A DNA stretch of 8,187 bases from Pseudomonadales bacterium (lineage in GTDB: Bacteria; Pseudomonadota; Gammaproteobacteria; Pseudomonadales; DC-out160): positions 1 through 8,187 of the forward strand of contig JAESQG010000557.1 of NCBI GenBank assembly GCA_016765265.1, given 5' to 3'. The notes under the pieces were generated by a model. The model searched no databases and was not told the DNA's origin. It worked only from the letters and a program-made list of their open reading frames with translations. This document shows positions 1 through 6,349 of the stretch, piece after piece (the stretch's first letter is position 1; each line of letters starts with the position of its first letter). Both the position numbers and the translations under genes were made by a program.

Positions 1-1452
1 TTCACTTTCGTTTTCTTCTTCCTCATCCTCATCCTCATCCTCGGAATAAGTAATAATCGTTTCTGCCGCAATACACCCACTCTCTAGCACAGTGCCATAG
101 ATATCAACGGTTAATCCATTGTCAAGCATGCTGAAATCTATTTCTTCAGATTCGTCGTCTGTAACAACAAACACGCTCAGTTCACTGCTGCTGACTATAC
201 ACAAGCTGTCTGGTGTCTGAGTAAGGTTAAAAATGCCGGATTCTTGATTCATATCGAAAATTGATCCGGTGTATTTGTTGCTTCCATTATCAACGTTGAC
301 AAAAATCAGCGTGGCATTAATCAAGTCAGCTTCGGCTAATGAAATTATGCCACTGACATTCAGTTCAGCTCCCGGGTGAATATCTTCCGGGTTTACGGCC
401 TCACCGTATTGGTCATATAGCTGTGTACCCTCAATTAATTGCACCGCAATTTCAGTTGTGCTCTCGAAACCTTGCCCATCTTCTATAGTAAATGCAAAAG
501 AATTAGTCTCTGCATCAAAATCCGCACTAGCTTTTCCAGAGAGCATTGCAAAGGAGCCCGCATCACCAACCTCAACCACTGCAGCATCTATACTCATTTG
601 CATTTCAAGTGCCTCTTGGTCGCTCGCCCAACCAGTGACCATGGCGCCAGCTCCATCTTCAATAGAATCTAGATCAATTAACATGGGGGTTGTATCGAAT
701 AACGAGGTGCTGTCATTGAGCTTAACCGCGTAACACACAGGCTCAGCCTCCTCTAGCGTACATAATTGAAAAGTGTTAGCGTCTAAATCAATATCGGATA
801 TTTCACCACCAAGCTTTATCAGACGACCTTGCTCCATTTGTTGCGGAGATTGGATTTGAACAAACACCACTGGTCGAAATTTATATTCCTGTTGGTCTGG
901 GTGGTGGCCTCTACCTGTCTTATGGATTTTGATAGATTTTTCTGCATCAATATCAATGGTGATGTCAGTGTTACCGCCATCGGCAACGGTAAAATCCCCG
1001 CGTGGGTTTGAATCGATCTTACCGTTGGCCGGGATTTGAGGATGATACACATCTGCAACCTCTCCTTGTTCGTCATCGATCACCAGTTCAATATCGCTAA
1101 TCAACAATCGAATTTTGCTATAGGTTCCACTAGGGACAGACTCGATGGTAGTGAAGACTTCGGAGAAATTTCTAAGTGACAGTAAGTCAACACGCTCTTC
1201 GCCGTCGAACAACCTCACTTGACCATGAGTATCGCTAATCAATATAACGCCAGTAATGGTTAAGTATATGTGGTCAAATAGTTCAGTGGGGCCGTCTGTG
1301 ATGAGAAGAGTAACTGAGCCCACACCGTCAATGTTTGCGGAAGCGTTTCCGGTATTATTAGTTGAGTTGGGGGAATTACCACCTCCACAGCCGGCTAATG
1401 CCAATAAAGACAGCATCAATAAACAAATACTTTTGATACGAATACTTTTCAT
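1..1452 (-). CDS. DUF4382-type lipoprotein with C-terminal beta repeats (3' end outside window)
   Basis: Reading the minus strand from an ATG at 1452 gives 484 codons without a stop up to the window edge, so the C-terminus is missing. A strong AGGAG lies 6 nt before the ATG. Residues 1-22 form a lipoprotein signal with a clean lipobox, LAGC (Cys22). The next residue is Gly rather than Asp, which fits outer-membrane sorting. A low-complexity Gly/Asn/Ser linker follows. Residues about 44-200 look like a DUF4382 domain: VTLLITDGPTELFDHIYLTI, then VDLLSL, then a Ser-Gly-Thr-Tyr step leading into strands, and finally FRPVVFVQIQ. Residues about 210-468 hold three or so beta-rich units of the form G-x-I-x-x-x-D-x-x-x-x-x-F-x-L, ending in V-x-G, which resemble DUF5666 repeats. 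The visible end is a strongly acidic Glu/Asp tail. It diverges from the DUF6502/DUF5666 operon and probably shares its CRP site. The function is unknown; a cell-surface role is inferred only from the lipobox. Confidence 0.85.
   Translation of the reverse strand, partial: MKSIRIKSICLLMLSLLALAGCGGGNSPNSTNNTGNASANIDGVGSVTLLITDGPTELFDHIYLTITGVILISDTHGQVRLFDGEERVDLLSLRNFSEVFTTIESVPSGTYSKIRLLISDIELVIDDEQGEVADVYHPQIPANGKIDSNPRGDFTVADGGNTDITIDIDAEKSIKIHKTGRGHHPDQQEYKFRPVVFVQIQSPQQMEQGRLIKLGGEISDIDLDANTFQLCTLEEAEPVCYAVKLNDSTSLFDTTPMLIDLDSIEDGAGAMVTGWASDQEALEMQMSIDAAVVEVGDAGSFAMLSGKASADFDAETNSFAFTIEDGQGFESTTEIAVQLIEGTQLYDQYGEAVNPEDIHPGAELNVSGIISLAEADLINATLIFVNVDNGSNKYTGSIFDMNQESGIFNLTQTPDSLCIVSSSELSVFVVTDDESEEIDFSMLDNGLTVDIYGTVLESGCIAAETIITYSEDEDEDEEEENESE
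21..42. repeat. Hexanucleotide tandem repeat coding for an Asp-Glu tail
   Basis: The hexamer cctcat is repeated three times, with a partial fourth copy. It lies in frame in the minus-strand lipoprotein gene and encodes alternating Glu-Asp followed by a Glu run. Copy-number change would lengthen or shorten the acidic tail in two-residue steps without a frameshift. Confidence 0.8.
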
Positions 1453-1485
1453 TTTTTACTCCTAGTTAATTATTCGAGCGGTACT

Positions 1486-1516
1486 CTTTGAAAAGGGCGT
1501 CCTTTGAAAAGGGCGT
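1486..1516. repeat. 15-bp tandem direct repeat in the DUF4382 gene leader
   Basis: Two exact copies of ctttgaaaagggcgt (1486-1500 and 1502-1516) lie with a 16-bp period between the predicted minus-strand transcription start (near 1545) and the lipoprotein RBS. Each copy contains the near-palindrome CTTT-GA-AAAG, so it could be a pair of operator half-sites. In the minus-strand RNA, the sequence CUUUUC in each copy can also pair with GAAAAG near the predicted 5' end. The role is not known. Confidence 0.7.
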
Positions 1517-1551
1517 TGAGGTGGTGGTTTGTTGAGTCTTTTCAGAGGCGC

Positions 1552-1594
1552 AGTATAGGGTTGAAAGGGTGATTTAAGTGTGATTTATATCACA
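1552..1594 (-). promoter_or_regulatory. Predicted CRP class II promoter for the DUF4382 lipoprotein gene
   Basis: On the minus strand the -10 box is TATACT (1557 down to 1552, five of six consensus bases). At the place expected for a -35 box there is CACTTA, which does not match TTGACA and lies within or next to the CRP palindrome. The start would be near 1545-1543, giving a leader of about 92 nt. The CRP site centre then falls at about -41.5, the class II position. This is a prediction from spacing and motifs only. Confidence 0.55.
1579..1594. promoter_or_regulatory. Perfect CRP/Vfr binding site, shared by divergent promoters
   Basis: TGTGATTTATATCACA is an exact TGTGA-N6-TCACA palindrome, the E. 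coli CRP core consensus, with flanks AAG and GTT that partly match the outer consensus. Its centre is at 1586.5. It lies between two divergent transcription units and is equidistant from both predicted -10 boxes. Pseudomonad Vfr recognises a similar site, so the regulator may be either. It is not an FNR box, because the TTGAT-N4-ATCAA half-sites are absent. Confidence 0.85.
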
Positions 1595-1628
1595 GTTGTG
1601 TAGTATATTTGGCCCTATAATCCCACAA
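1579..1628 (+). promoter_or_regulatory. Predicted CRP class II promoter for the DUF6502-DUF5666 operon
   Basis: A perfect TATAAT lies at 1616-1621, and the likely start is the A at 1628. The CRP centre is then exactly at -41.5. The hexamer at the usual -35 position is CAGTTG, which does not match TTGACA, so the promoter would be expected to need the activator. The leader to the ATG at 1653 would be only about 25 nt. Confidence 0.65.
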
Positions 1629-1652
1629 ATCAAAGTGGACCACAATTCGATC

Positions 1653-2453
1653 ATGCTACGTACTATTTATACAATTATCAGACCCTTGGTTAGGCTACTG
1701 CTGCGTCATGGGGTGCCTTATAACACCTTCGCCTCAGTTTCACGACAGGTCTACATTGATGTGGCTGAAGAGGAGTTTAAGCTTGAGGGTCGCAAGCAAT
1801 CTCTCTCACGTATTTCCGTGCTGACGGGCATCAATAGAAAGGACATCGCAAAAATAAAGAAGCTGCAGAGCCACTCGATGGTTGAAGCACAAGCCAACAA
1901 CCGCGCGTCAAAAGTTATTAATGGTTGGTTGCGAGATGACGAATTTTTAACGCCCACAGGCAAACCAAAAAAATTATCACTAGACGGTAAAGGTGCCAGC
2001 TTCACTGAACTGGTTCGACGATATAGTGGGGATGTGCCGGTAAAAGCGTTGTTAGATGAACTCAGCCGTATCAATGCCGTCAATGTTACAGAAAAGAAAA
2101 AGATATCACTGGTGGTGGATGCGTATATCCCCGTAGAAAATATTGAGGAACAAATGCGTATCATGTCGCGGGCTACCGCCGACCTATTAAATACCATTGA
2201 CCATAACCTTGCACCCAATGACGGTCCTCTTCGCTTGCAGAGAACCGTTGCTTACACCAATATCCCAGTGGAATGTTTAACTAAAATACGAGAATTAAGC
2301 CATGAACAAGGCATTGCCTTTTTATTGCAATCTAATAAATGGTTAAGTGAGTTTGATCGGGATAATAATGAAAAATTAGCAGGTTCTGGGCAGGCTCGTG
2401 CCGGGATCGGTATTTATTACTTTGAAGAAATTGAGGATAACGATGATGCTTAG
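1653..2453 (+). CDS. DUF6502 family protein, putative helix-turn-helix regulator
   Basis: The product is 266 aa from the ATG at 1653. The frame is open back to a TTG at 1596, but that codon touches the CRP palindrome and lies upstream of the TATAAT box, so it cannot start a transcript from this promoter. The chosen start also gives MLRTIYTIIRPLVRLLLRHG, the kind of basic, hydrophobic start I associate with DUF6502 proteins. Residues about 24-71 look like a helix-turn-helix, ending in SRISVLTGINRKDIAKIKKL. The centre (about 75-140) is helical and polar, and the C-terminal half (about 150-258) mixes helices and strands and ends acidic. There are no membrane segments after the N-terminus, so a cytoplasmic protein is likely. 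The ribosome site is weak (an AGTGGA-like run about 13 nt away). It overlaps the DUF5666 gene by 11 bp, which suggests coupled translation. DNA binding is inferred from the motif only; the target is unknown. Confidence 0.82.
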   Translation: MLRTIYTIIRPLVRLLLRHGVPYNTFASVSRQVYIDVAEEEFKLEGRKQSLSRISVLTGINRKDIAKIKKLQSHSMVEAQANNRASKVINGWLRDDEFLTPTGKPKKLSLDGKGASFTELVRRYSGDVPVKALLDELSRINAVNVTEKKKISLVVDAYIPVENIEEQMRIMSRATADLLNTIDHNLAPNDGPLRLQRTVAYTNIPVECLTKIRELSHEQGIAFLLQSNKWLSEFDRDNNEKLAGSGQARAGIGIYYFEEIEDNDDA

Positions 2454-3873
2454 ATCATCAATCTGGCGAACCGTCGTGGCGCTGTTTTTTGCGTTATTAA
2501 TGGTAGCCTGCGGTACGGAGAATAGCGGCGATCTAGCGGAAGGCGGGATTGAAGGAACAGGGATTACCGATGATGCCACTTACGTTTCCATCGGGAGCAT
2601 TACCGGTTTTGGCAGTATTTTTGTCAACGGGGTTGAATACGACACCGACTCTAGTGCTTTCCTTATTAACGATGATGATGGATCAGAGACGCAGCTTAAG
2701 CTTGCAATGGTCGTTACTATTGAGGGAGGAGTTAACGAAGATGGCAGTACGGGAATTGCCGATCGAGTGGTGTTTGACCGAGACGTGAAAGGGCCTATAT
2801 CAACGATTACCACTTTAGATTCCAGTAATAAACTTATTATTGTTTTAGGGCTAGAGATTGGGGTTAACGAAGATATTGTTTTTGAGGGAGTCAGTTTCGC
2901 TACCTTAGAGGAAGGCGATGTGGTGGAGGCGAGTGGGTTTATCAACGCCGAAGATCAATTGGTGGCAACACGAATTGAAAAACTCGCGGATGCTTTCCAG
3001 GAGGGTGATAAAATTGAAGTTGAAGCTAAGATCACAACCGTGGATTTGGATCAACAGCTATTCTCATTAAACTCGTTGACCGTTGATTATAGTCAGGCGA
3101 TTTTGGTGAGGTTACCCAATGATAGTCCTGGAGTAGGGGATTTCGTTGAAGTAAAAGCCTCTGGCTTTACGGAGCTAGGCTACCTACTTGCGGATAAAGT
3201 GAAATATAAGGGAGAGCGACCCAATGTAGGAGAAGGGGACAAGTTAGAGTTGGAGGGAGTTATTTCTGAATTCGTCTCTGCCAGTGAATTCACTATACGC
3301 GGCATCACCGTGAATGCAGAAAATGCTATTTTTAAGAAAGGCAGTATCACTGACCTTGCCGCGGGCATTAAAGTTGAAGTGGAAGGCCGAATCAATACTA
3401 GTGATGTATTGGAGGCTTCAGAAGTCACGATTAAGCTAGGGAGTTCAATAAAAATTAGTGCACCTGTAGCGGGTATTGATTCAGGCAATGGTGTCATAAC
3501 ACTACTCAGTGTGGATCTCACCGTTGATGAACAAACTTCTTTTCAGGATACGGGACTAGACCAATTAAAATATTTCAATTTAGATCATGTTGAGATCGGG
3601 GATTGGTTAATGATTAGAGCTACTCTCATTGGAGACGAAGTGATTGCGTCCCAAATAGTGCGGTTAGAGGAAAAAACACATGTCACGTTAAACGGCCCGG
3701 TGGAATCAGTAGACCTGGAAATGTTAACGATCTTGGGTGTCAGTGTCGATATTAGTGCGGTTCCGGACGAGGATAAAATAGAGATCGATCTCGGTGATAT
3801 CTTAAGTGCCACAGGGCAAATTTCCGGGGATATTATTTTTGTGACTGAACTTGAACGAGAAGACGACGATTAA
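2443..3873 (+). CDS. DUF5666 repeat lipoprotein
   Basis: The product is 476 aa from the first of two adjacent ATGs (2443 or 2446). A GAGGA at 2433-2437 suits either, while a GTG at 2398 in the same frame lies too far inside the upstream gene. Residues 1-23 are a signal peptide ending in LMVAC. The lipobox is imperfect (Met at -3) but followed by Gly-Thr and a small-residue linker, so lipidation at Cys23 is likely. GGIEGTGI then ITGFGSIFVNGVEYDT (about 34-68) are hallmark DUF5666 sequences. About six units of 60-70 residues follow (approximately 50-113, 115-181, 190-256, 268-332, 336-408, 412-470). Each has a G/V-x-I start, a short strand for the named beta element, G-D-x-V-E-V-x-G and an A-x-x-I/V end. 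The tail is acidic (EREDDD). The second gene of the DUF6502 operon, it should reach the envelope. The molecular role of DUF5666 is not known to me. Confidence 0.87.
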   Translation: MMLRSSIWRTVVALFFALLMVACGTENSGDLAEGGIEGTGITDDATYVSIGSITGFGSIFVNGVEYDTDSSAFLINDDDGSETQLKLAMVVTIEGGVNEDGSTGIADRVVFDRDVKGPISTITTLDSSNKLIIVLGLEIGVNEDIVFEGVSFATLEEGDVVEASGFINAEDQLVATRIEKLADAFQEGDKIEVEAKITTVDLDQQLFSLNSLTVDYSQAILVRLPNDSPGVGDFVEVKASGFTELGYLLADKVKYKGERPNVGEGDKLELEGVISEFVSASEFTIRGITVNAENAIFKKGSITDLAAGIKVEVEGRINTSDVLEASEVTIKLGSSIKISAPVAGIDSGNGVITLLSVDLTVDEQTSFQDTGLDQLKYFNLDHVEIGDWLMIRATLIGDEVIASQIVRLEEKTHVTLNGPVESVDLEMLTILGVSVDISAVPDEDKIEIDLGDILSATGQISGDIIFVTELEREDDD

Positions 3874-3999
3874 TAGATGGATATTCAATCCTTAGGGTTA
3901 ATTAAAGTTTAGATTCTATGCAAAAAGTGAACATATAAAATAGATCATTAACCGTTCTCTTATGTGTCGCTTTTGGCCCCAACTACCTCCCTTAAGGTA

Positions 4000-4028
4000 T
4001 TGCAAATCAATACTGTTGAGCCTATCGT
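4000..4028 (+). promoter_or_regulatory. Possible sigma-70 promoter for the ABC1 kinase gene
   Basis: The gap 3874-4078 has no gene. Within it, TTGCAA (4000-4005) and TATCGT (4023-4028) are separated by exactly 17 bp, each with four of six consensus bases. A second candidate -10, TATAAA at 3934-3939, lacks a good -35 partner. Either could serve the kinase gene; neither is strong. I see no convincing terminator after the DUF5666 gene, so read-through from that operon is also possible. Confidence 0.25.
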
Positions 4029-4078
4029 CCCTCTTATCTACGCGTATCTTCGCATTACTGTTTTTCGAGGAAATGTCC

Positions 4079-5419
4079 ATGTCGATCGAGGAACTTGAAA
4101 GTCCTTTAATAAATGTGAATTCATTGCGCAAAATGTGGGATGGTCGACAAAGGTCTGCCCGTGCGATAAAGAGTGTTGCCAAAATTGATGCCTCCTATCG
4201 TAAAGCTTCACAGAGAATTAAAAAGAAAGAGTTCACAAAGGATGAAACTCGCGCATATTACAAGCGTGTTCACGGAAACAACGCCGATAGACTTTACCAA
4301 CTTTGCAACCAAAATGGTGGAACTTGGGTCAAGTTCGGTCAGTTTCTCAGTGCCCGTCCTGACTTAATGCCGCGGGAATTTATCAAAGCGCTTGAACCCC
4401 TACAAAATGACACTCAACCCACTCTTTTTTCTGATCTTACCATGACGTTAGAAGAGGAGCTGGGAGAAAACTGGGAGGCGTTGTTTTCATCCATAGACGA
4501 GGAGCCCATAGCCACAGCCTCCATCGGGCAAGTTCATCGAGCGACGCTAGTAGATGGTCGGGAGGTGGCAGTTAAAATTCAGCTTCCTGAAATAAAAAAA
4601 TTATTTGCGCAAGACGTCATTTTATTCCGAACTCTTTGTAGTCTCTTCGGGAGAAACGTGCCGCAGATTGACGTTACCAGCATGGTCGAGTATTTGCTTA
4701 AGACCATAGAGGAAGAACTCGACTTTACTAACGAAGCCAATAACATCGTGGAGTTTACGAAATTAGATCATATCCAAGGCATCAAAGTGCCTGTGTTAGT
4801 AAAAGAGCTGAGCACCGCGATGGTGATCACTACTGAGTGGATTGAAGGCTCTCGATTGGTAGACTACCTTAGCCAAAGTGATCGGGAGAAACAGAAAAAA
4901 GTCCTTTTCCTATTGCAGAATAGTTATGTGCAACAAGTGATGCGTCATGGTGTGTACCAAGGCGATCCTCACCCCGGTAACTTCTTAGTTGACGACGAAG
5001 GAAACCTTTATATTCTTGACTACGGGTATATGGGGAAATTGACATCAACAGAAACTAACAATTTCCTAAGACTAATGATGGTTATTACGCGAAATAGCAA
5101 TGAGAATATTTTAAAGGTGTTGGAGGAGTCGGGGTTCGAGGGACTAAGCAAGGAGATGTTCCAAGGTGACGCCCTAGACTTAATGAATTCTATGTCGGGG
5201 ATCAATAGAAAGAAAAAAATGAAGATTGCGCATATGGATGAGATCATGAAAGATCTTATGGAGCAATTTCGCGAGTACCAGATCACCGTACCGGATTATT
5301 TTTTATCAATCGGACGAGTGTTCATTACTGTGGGAGGCTTGTTACGTACCTATAAAGTGCCCTTCAATGTAATGGGTGGTGACGTTAGTCCGATAAAAAA
5401 GGCAGATCCTGAATCCTAA
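4079..5419 (+). CDS. ABC1/AarF/UbiB family atypical protein kinase
   Basis: The product is 446 aa from the ATG at 4079, preceded by GAGGAA (4067-4072). An ATG two codons earlier (4073) overlaps that Shine-Dalgarno sequence, and the frame is open to 3962, but that extension has no ribosome site. The family marks appear in order: KFGQ (85-88, the KxGQ motif with SARPDLMP after it), the Ala-rich loop ATASIGQVHRA (145-155), VAVKIQ with Lys166 as the ATP-binding lysine, the EELD motif (Glu213/Asp215), QGDPHPGN (294-301) as catalytic loop, and LDYG (313-316) in place of the usual LDFG. The kinase core therefore looks intact. ABC1 proteins such as UbiB and COQ8 are ATPases or kinases that support ubiquinone synthesis and lipid metabolism. 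E. coli UbiB is about 100 residues longer with two C-terminal membrane helices. These are absent here, so this is probably an AarF-like paralogue rather than UbiB itself, and no ubi genes lie nearby. Confidence 0.9.
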   Translation: MSIEELESPLINVNSLRKMWDGRQRSARAIKSVAKIDASYRKASQRIKKKEFTKDETRAYYKRVHGNNADRLYQLCNQNGGTWVKFGQFLSARPDLMPREFIKALEPLQNDTQPTLFSDLTMTLEEELGENWEALFSSIDEEPIATASIGQVHRATLVDGREVAVKIQLPEIKKLFAQDVILFRTLCSLFGRNVPQIDVTSMVEYLLKTIEEELDFTNEANNIVEFTKLDHIQGIKVPVLVKELSTAMVITTEWIEGSRLVDYLSQSDREKQKKVLFLLQNSYVQQVMRHGVYQGDPHPGNFLVDDEGNLYILDYGYMGKLTSTETNNFLRLMMVITRNSNENILKVLEESGFEGLSKEMFQGDALDLMNSMSGINRKKKMKIAHMDEIMKDLMEQFREYQITVPDYFLSIGRVFITVGGLLRTYKVPFNVMGGDVSPIKKADPES

Positions 5420-5451
5420 AATCTACGCATTGAGCCTATTCCCATCTATTA

Positions 5452-5471
5452 CAATGACCCAATCAATGACC
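5452..5471. repeat. 8-bp direct repeat upstream of the methyltransferase gene
   Basis: CAATGACC occurs at 5452-5459 and 5464-5471 with a 12-bp period. A perfect 10-bp palindrome, ATCATATGAT, lies at 5484-5493. Both are in the gap between the kinase and the methyltransferase gene and could be regulator sites, though short matches like these also arise by chance. Confidence 0.4.
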
Positions 5472-5491
5472 TCTCTTGGCATTATCATATG

Positions 5492-5513
5492 ATCAAGTAA
5501 GGCTCTTGATTTT
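5492..5513 (+). terminator. Weak stem-loop with short T run after the kinase gene
   Basis: ATCAAG (5492-5497) and CTTGAT (5505-5510) form a 6-bp stem with a 7-nt loop, followed by only three or four T residues. The stem has just two G-C pairs, so termination would be weak. It lies 73 bp past the kinase stop. Confidence 0.25.
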
Positions 5514-5540
5514 CCGATTTAATGTAATATAGTTCATAAT
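5512..5540 (+). promoter_or_regulatory. Possible promoter for the methyltransferase gene
   Basis: CATAAT (5535-5540, five of six) pairs with TTCCGA (5512-5517) at 17 bp. An alternative is TATAGT (5528-5533) with TCTTGA or TTGATT upstream at less suitable spacing. The stretch is AT-rich as promoters are, but no -35 is good. It is given only as the best candidate. Confidence 0.3.
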
Positions 5541-5560
5541 AACTTATCAGGAGAGAAAGT

Positions 5561-6283
5561 ATGAGAATGTTGGTCATGTTGTATGGTGTAGTCAGTTATG
5601 TTTCTTTTTTTGGCGCGTTTTTGTATTTTATGGGCTTCGTTGGTGATGTGTTTGTACCACACTCGATTTCAACCGAACTGACTAGCTATTCCCCCAACGC
5701 CTTATTGATCAATATTGGTTTAATGTTATTTTGGGGTGTTCAACACAGTGTCATGGCCCGAGGTTGGTTCAAAGAGATGATATCCGCTGTGGTGCCACAC
5801 CACGTCGAACGTAGCACATACGTACTGGTTTCAGCTATCACCTTATCAGTGCTCATGTATTGCTGGCAACCGATGCAAGGTGTTATCTGGCAAGTTGAAA
5901 ACACAATGGTGGTTTATGTTCTGTGGGGGATGTTTGGTTTTGGCTGGGCGCTAGTTTTTATCTCAACGTTCCTAACCGATCACTTTGACCTGTTTGGATT
6001 ACGTCAATCGTGGCTATATCTCGTCAAAAAAACCTATACGCCGGTTGCTTTTACTGAGGTACTTTTTTATCAGTGGATTCGACACCCCATGATGTTAGGG
6101 TTTTTCATTGCGTTCTGGTCTATACCGGTTATGACGGTGGGTCATTTGGTGTTCTCGGTGGGTATGTCCGTTTATGTTTTGGTAGGGATGTATTTTGAGG
6201 AAAAATTTCTTGTGAAAGAACTTGGACAAACCTATGTGGATTACCAAGGGCGTACGTCTAAGATTATTCCAAAGGTTTATTAG
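5561..6283 (+). CDS. mddA: MddA-like methanethiol S-methyltransferase (membrane, ICMT/NnrU-like superfamily)
   Basis: The product is 240 aa, a normal length for the family, and starts at an ATG with a good AGGAGA about 6 nt ahead. Five or six hydrophobic segments are visible (about 4-26, 47-63, 84-102, 115-136, 178-193, 194-212), so it is an inner-membrane protein. Marks I recognise are QHSVMAR (61-67), VERSTYVL (82-89), the run HFDLFGLRQSW (141-151) and YTPVAFTE (159-166). The SAM-binding signature of membrane methyltransferases is also present: RHPMMLG (174-180) with the Glu-Glu pair at 213-214 and a Y-x-x-Y (225-228). MddA uses S-adenosylmethionine to turn methanethiol into dimethyl sulfide. 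Substrate choice cannot be proved from sequence, and related proteins methylate isoprenylcysteine or are linked to nitrogen-oxide metabolism (NnrU). No sulfur-metabolism genes are adjacent. It converges on the P460 gene with a 66-bp gap. Confidence 0.8.
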   Translation: MRMLVMLYGVVSYVSFFGAFLYFMGFVGDVFVPHSISTELTSYSPNALLINIGLMLFWGVQHSVMARGWFKEMISAVVPHHVERSTYVLVSAITLSVLMYCWQPMQGVIWQVENTMVVYVLWGMFGFGWALVFISTFLTDHFDLFGLRQSWLYLVKKTYTPVAFTEVLFYQWIRHPMMLGFFIAFWSIPVMTVGHLVFSVGMSVYVLVGMYFEEKFLVKELGQTYVDYQGRTSKIIPKVY

Positions 6284-6298
6284 CTCGGTTTAGTTTCA

Positions 6299-6319
6299 AA
6301 CATTCCTAATTCGAATGTT
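6299..6319. terminator. Possible weak bidirectional stem-loop between convergent genes
   Basis: AACATTC (6299-6305) pairs perfectly with GAATGTT (6313-6319) around a 7-nt loop, between the convergent methyltransferase and P460 genes. The T runs on either side are poor (a TTTG on the minus strand), so intrinsic termination is uncertain. Confidence 0.3.
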
Positions 6320-6349
6320 GAACAATCACCTGTACTTTCGTTAACAAGC

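Noticed and set aside
439..1076. Several open frames of 60-91 codons on both strands
   Set aside because: All fall inside the long minus-strand lipoprotein gene in other frames and show no domain or ribosome site.
1596..1652. In-frame upstream TTG start for the DUF6502 protein
   Set aside because: It touches the CRP palindrome, precedes the TATAAT box and has no ribosome site; the ATG at 1653 fits the predicted transcript and the family N-terminus.
1751..2218. Minus-strand open frame of 155 codons
   Set aside because: It lies wholly antisense to the DUF6502 gene, is Ser/Thr-rich without a recognisable domain, and looks like a shadow frame.
2398..2442. In-frame GTG start for the DUF5666 protein
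   Set aside because: It adds 15 residues before the signal peptide and overlaps the upstream gene heavily; GAGGA at 2433-2437 serves the ATGs at 2443/2446.
2580..3812. Minus-strand open frames opposite the DUF5666 gene
   Set aside because: They are antisense, low-complexity Ser/Thr/Pro-rich translations expected from the complement of an acidic beta-repeat gene.
3898..3905. TTAATTAA palindrome after the DUF5666 gene as a terminator
   Set aside because: It has no G-C stem or T run and is a chance AT-rich palindrome.
3962..4078. N-terminal hydrophobic extension of the ABC1 kinase from an ATG at 3962
   Set aside because: No ribosome site precedes 3962, while GAGGAA lies just before the ATG at 4079; the extension is not typical of the family.
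5483..5496. Possible FNR box before the methyltransferase gene
   Set aside because: Only the ATCAA half is present; the partner half reads TATCA rather than TTGAT.
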